DNA from: Pirellulaceae bacterium
GTDB taxonomy: Bacteria; Planctomycetota; Planctomycetia; Pirellulales; Pirellulaceae
Reading direction: 5' to 3'
Assembly (NCBI GenBank): GCA_025459265.1
Contig: JALOQX010000001.1
Coordinates: 20,578 to 84,577 of the forward strand
Length of the DNA: 64,000 bases
The notes below the pieces were generated by a model. That model ran no database searches. It saw only the letters and a list, made by a program, of their open reading frames with translations, and was not told the origin of the DNA. Shown piece after piece: positions 63,150 through 64,000 of the stretch; the stretch's first letter is position 1; every line of letters begins with the position of its first letter. The position numbers were made by a program, and so were the translations under genes.

Positions 63150-64000
63150 TCACTCCGTGTCGGTCTGCCGCATGACCACGACCTCGTCCACGTTGGGCAG
63201 GATCTCGCCGCCCGCCTCCCGGTTCACCGACTGCCAGGTGAACGTGTCCTGATCCAGATACGTGATGATGTTGACGGCGGAGGACTTGTTCCCGTCGGGC
63301 AACGTCCCGGTCGATTGGACGAACCAGCGCGAATCCTTCTTCGCCCAGATCCCCTCGCCGAACCCGCCATCCGAATCAAACACCCACGACCGGATTTGCT
63401 TGGCAGCGGGGTCCCAGCCAATGATCTGCAGGCCAGACATTTCGAGCCGATCACGCACCGATACGGTGAAAAAACGCGTGATGAAGTTTTGGTTTTTCGT
63501 CCACTGGCACGTGGTGACAATCTGGCTCTCTTCGTCCTGGTCGACCCACGTGCCGATCATCCATTCCAGCTCTTTGAGTTGCTCATAGTGCGACGTAATG
63601 ACGGGCACGTCTTCTTCCGTCACCCGATCCAGCAGCCACTGTCCGTCACGCTTGACATACACGGCGGTGTACTCGGATTCTTCGGCTGGTTGCTCGGGAC
63701 GCGTGACCTTGGCGGTTCCCTGTTCGATGGCGACGTTCGGCGAGACGAATTGGATGGCCTGTGTCGTTGCCTCCAGCACAGCCCCCTTCGCTTCCGCAAA
63801 GATGGCGGTGAACTGCTGCTCGATCGCCTCGCGACCGACCACCTGTTCGCCGCTGACCGGATTGGTGTATACGGCTTCTGGCGACCACTGCGCAGCCAAC
63901 GCTTTGGCGTCGCCCTGATTGAAGCTCGTCACATAAGCCTCCACGGCCTTGCGGATCGCTGCTTCATCCTCGCGCTGACGATCCTCCTGAGCACCGACCA
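63150..64000 (-). CDS. SnoaL-like/DUF4440 (nuclear-transport-factor-2 fold) protein, 5' end outside window
   Basis: 283 visible residues. The frame is open to base 64000. The first visible residues 'AQEDRQREDEAAIRKAVEAY' lead into a SnoaL-like domain ('SFNQGDAKALAAQWSPEAVY', 'GREAIEQQFTAIFAEAKGAV', 'WLLDRVTEEDV'), as in the SgcJ/EcaC group. A second half domain follows ('ELEWMIGTWVDQDEESQIVT', 'WAKKDSRWFVQSTGTLPDGN') of the lipocalin-like DUF1579-type. 'AQ' near the edge may be the end of a signal peptide. It precedes the repeat-rich protein; function unknown. Confidence 0.78.
   Translation of the reverse strand, partial: VGAQEDRQREDEAAIRKAVEAYVTSFNQGDAKALAAQWSPEAVYTNPVSGEQVVGREAIEQQFTAIFAEAKGAVLEATTQAIQFVSPNVAIEQGTAKVTRPEQPAEESEYTAVYVKRDGQWLLDRVTEEDVPVITSHYEQLKELEWMIGTWVDQDEESQIVTTCQWTKNQNFITRFFTVSVRDRLEMSGLQIIGWDPAAKQIRSWVFDSDGGFGEGIWAKKDSRWFVQSTGTLPDGNKSSAVNIITYLDQDTFTWQSVNREAGGEILPNVDEVVVMRQTDTE

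Overview
The window looks like a high-G+C chromosome segment from a member of the phylum Planctomycetota, probably Pirellulales-like; the order is inference. The grounds are the adjacent secreted pair DUF1549/DUF1553 and DUF1501, a DUF6655-type lipoprotein, a Ser/Thr kinase with an extracytoplasmic sensor, many start sites without a strong Shine-Dalgarno, and dispersed GC-rich palindromes between genes. I saw no rRNA, tRNA, CRISPR array, transposase or phage gene.

Layout. 1-5 kb (minus strand): phoH, 7TM-HD phosphodiesterase, ybeY, CNNM/CBS protein. 5-8.2 kb (minus): cdsA, uppS, purA. 8.3-9.4 kb: a SpoU methyltransferase and an ArsR regulator. 10-12.2 kb: a divergent hcp / Crp-Fnr pair with an FNR-like palindrome between them. 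12.2-19.8 kb: rdgB, a secreted unknown, mtaB, clpS, an M20 peptidase and serS. 19.8-23.2 kb: two divergent phosphohexomutases. 23.2-26.5 kb: a GH9 glycosidase overlapping a short uvrC. 26.6-33.2 kb (minus, very tight): cysI, a FAH-family 2-keto-3-deoxy-sugar-acid dehydratase, a ketoglutarate semialdehyde dehydrogenase, a TPR protein and an HD protein. 33.4-38.9 kb: folD, a MaoC protein, two RNA methyltransferases, a GT9 glycosyltransferase and a DUF6655 lipoprotein. 39-46.5 kb: DUF1501, DUF1549/1553, a large thioredoxin-fold lipoprotein and a LarA-like protein. 46.5-49.1 kb: a kinase and a deleted K+ channel. 49.1-57.3 kb: a secreted unknown whose start codon lies beside a MITE-like insertion, then a GH63-like glycosidase, PPK2, K+ channel, TrkH/KtrB and broken TrkA/KtrA array. 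57.3-64 kb: an RND pump with its adaptor, a frameshifted repeat-rich secreted protein and a nuclear-transport-factor-2-like protein cut by the window edge.

How genes work together. FAH dehydratase plus semialdehyde dehydrogenase form the last two steps of a non-phosphorylating (Weimberg-type) pentose or uronate route to 2-oxoglutarate. Hcp with the Crp/Fnr regulator is a nitrosative-stress module. The GH63-PPK2-K+ channel-KtrB-KtrA order suggests a single transcription unit joining a sugar store or compatible solute, polyphosphate and potassium.

Most unusual: two potassium genes about 2 kb apart have each lost an internal segment. The Kv-type channel goes straight from S1 to the selectivity filter, and the KtrA-like protein lacks part of its nucleotide-binding fold and is frameshifted. 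Also notable are a 124-bp element with perfect 12-bp terminal inverted repeats, a central 54-bp palindrome and an 8-bp target duplication that copies a start codon, and two further palindromic repeat families.
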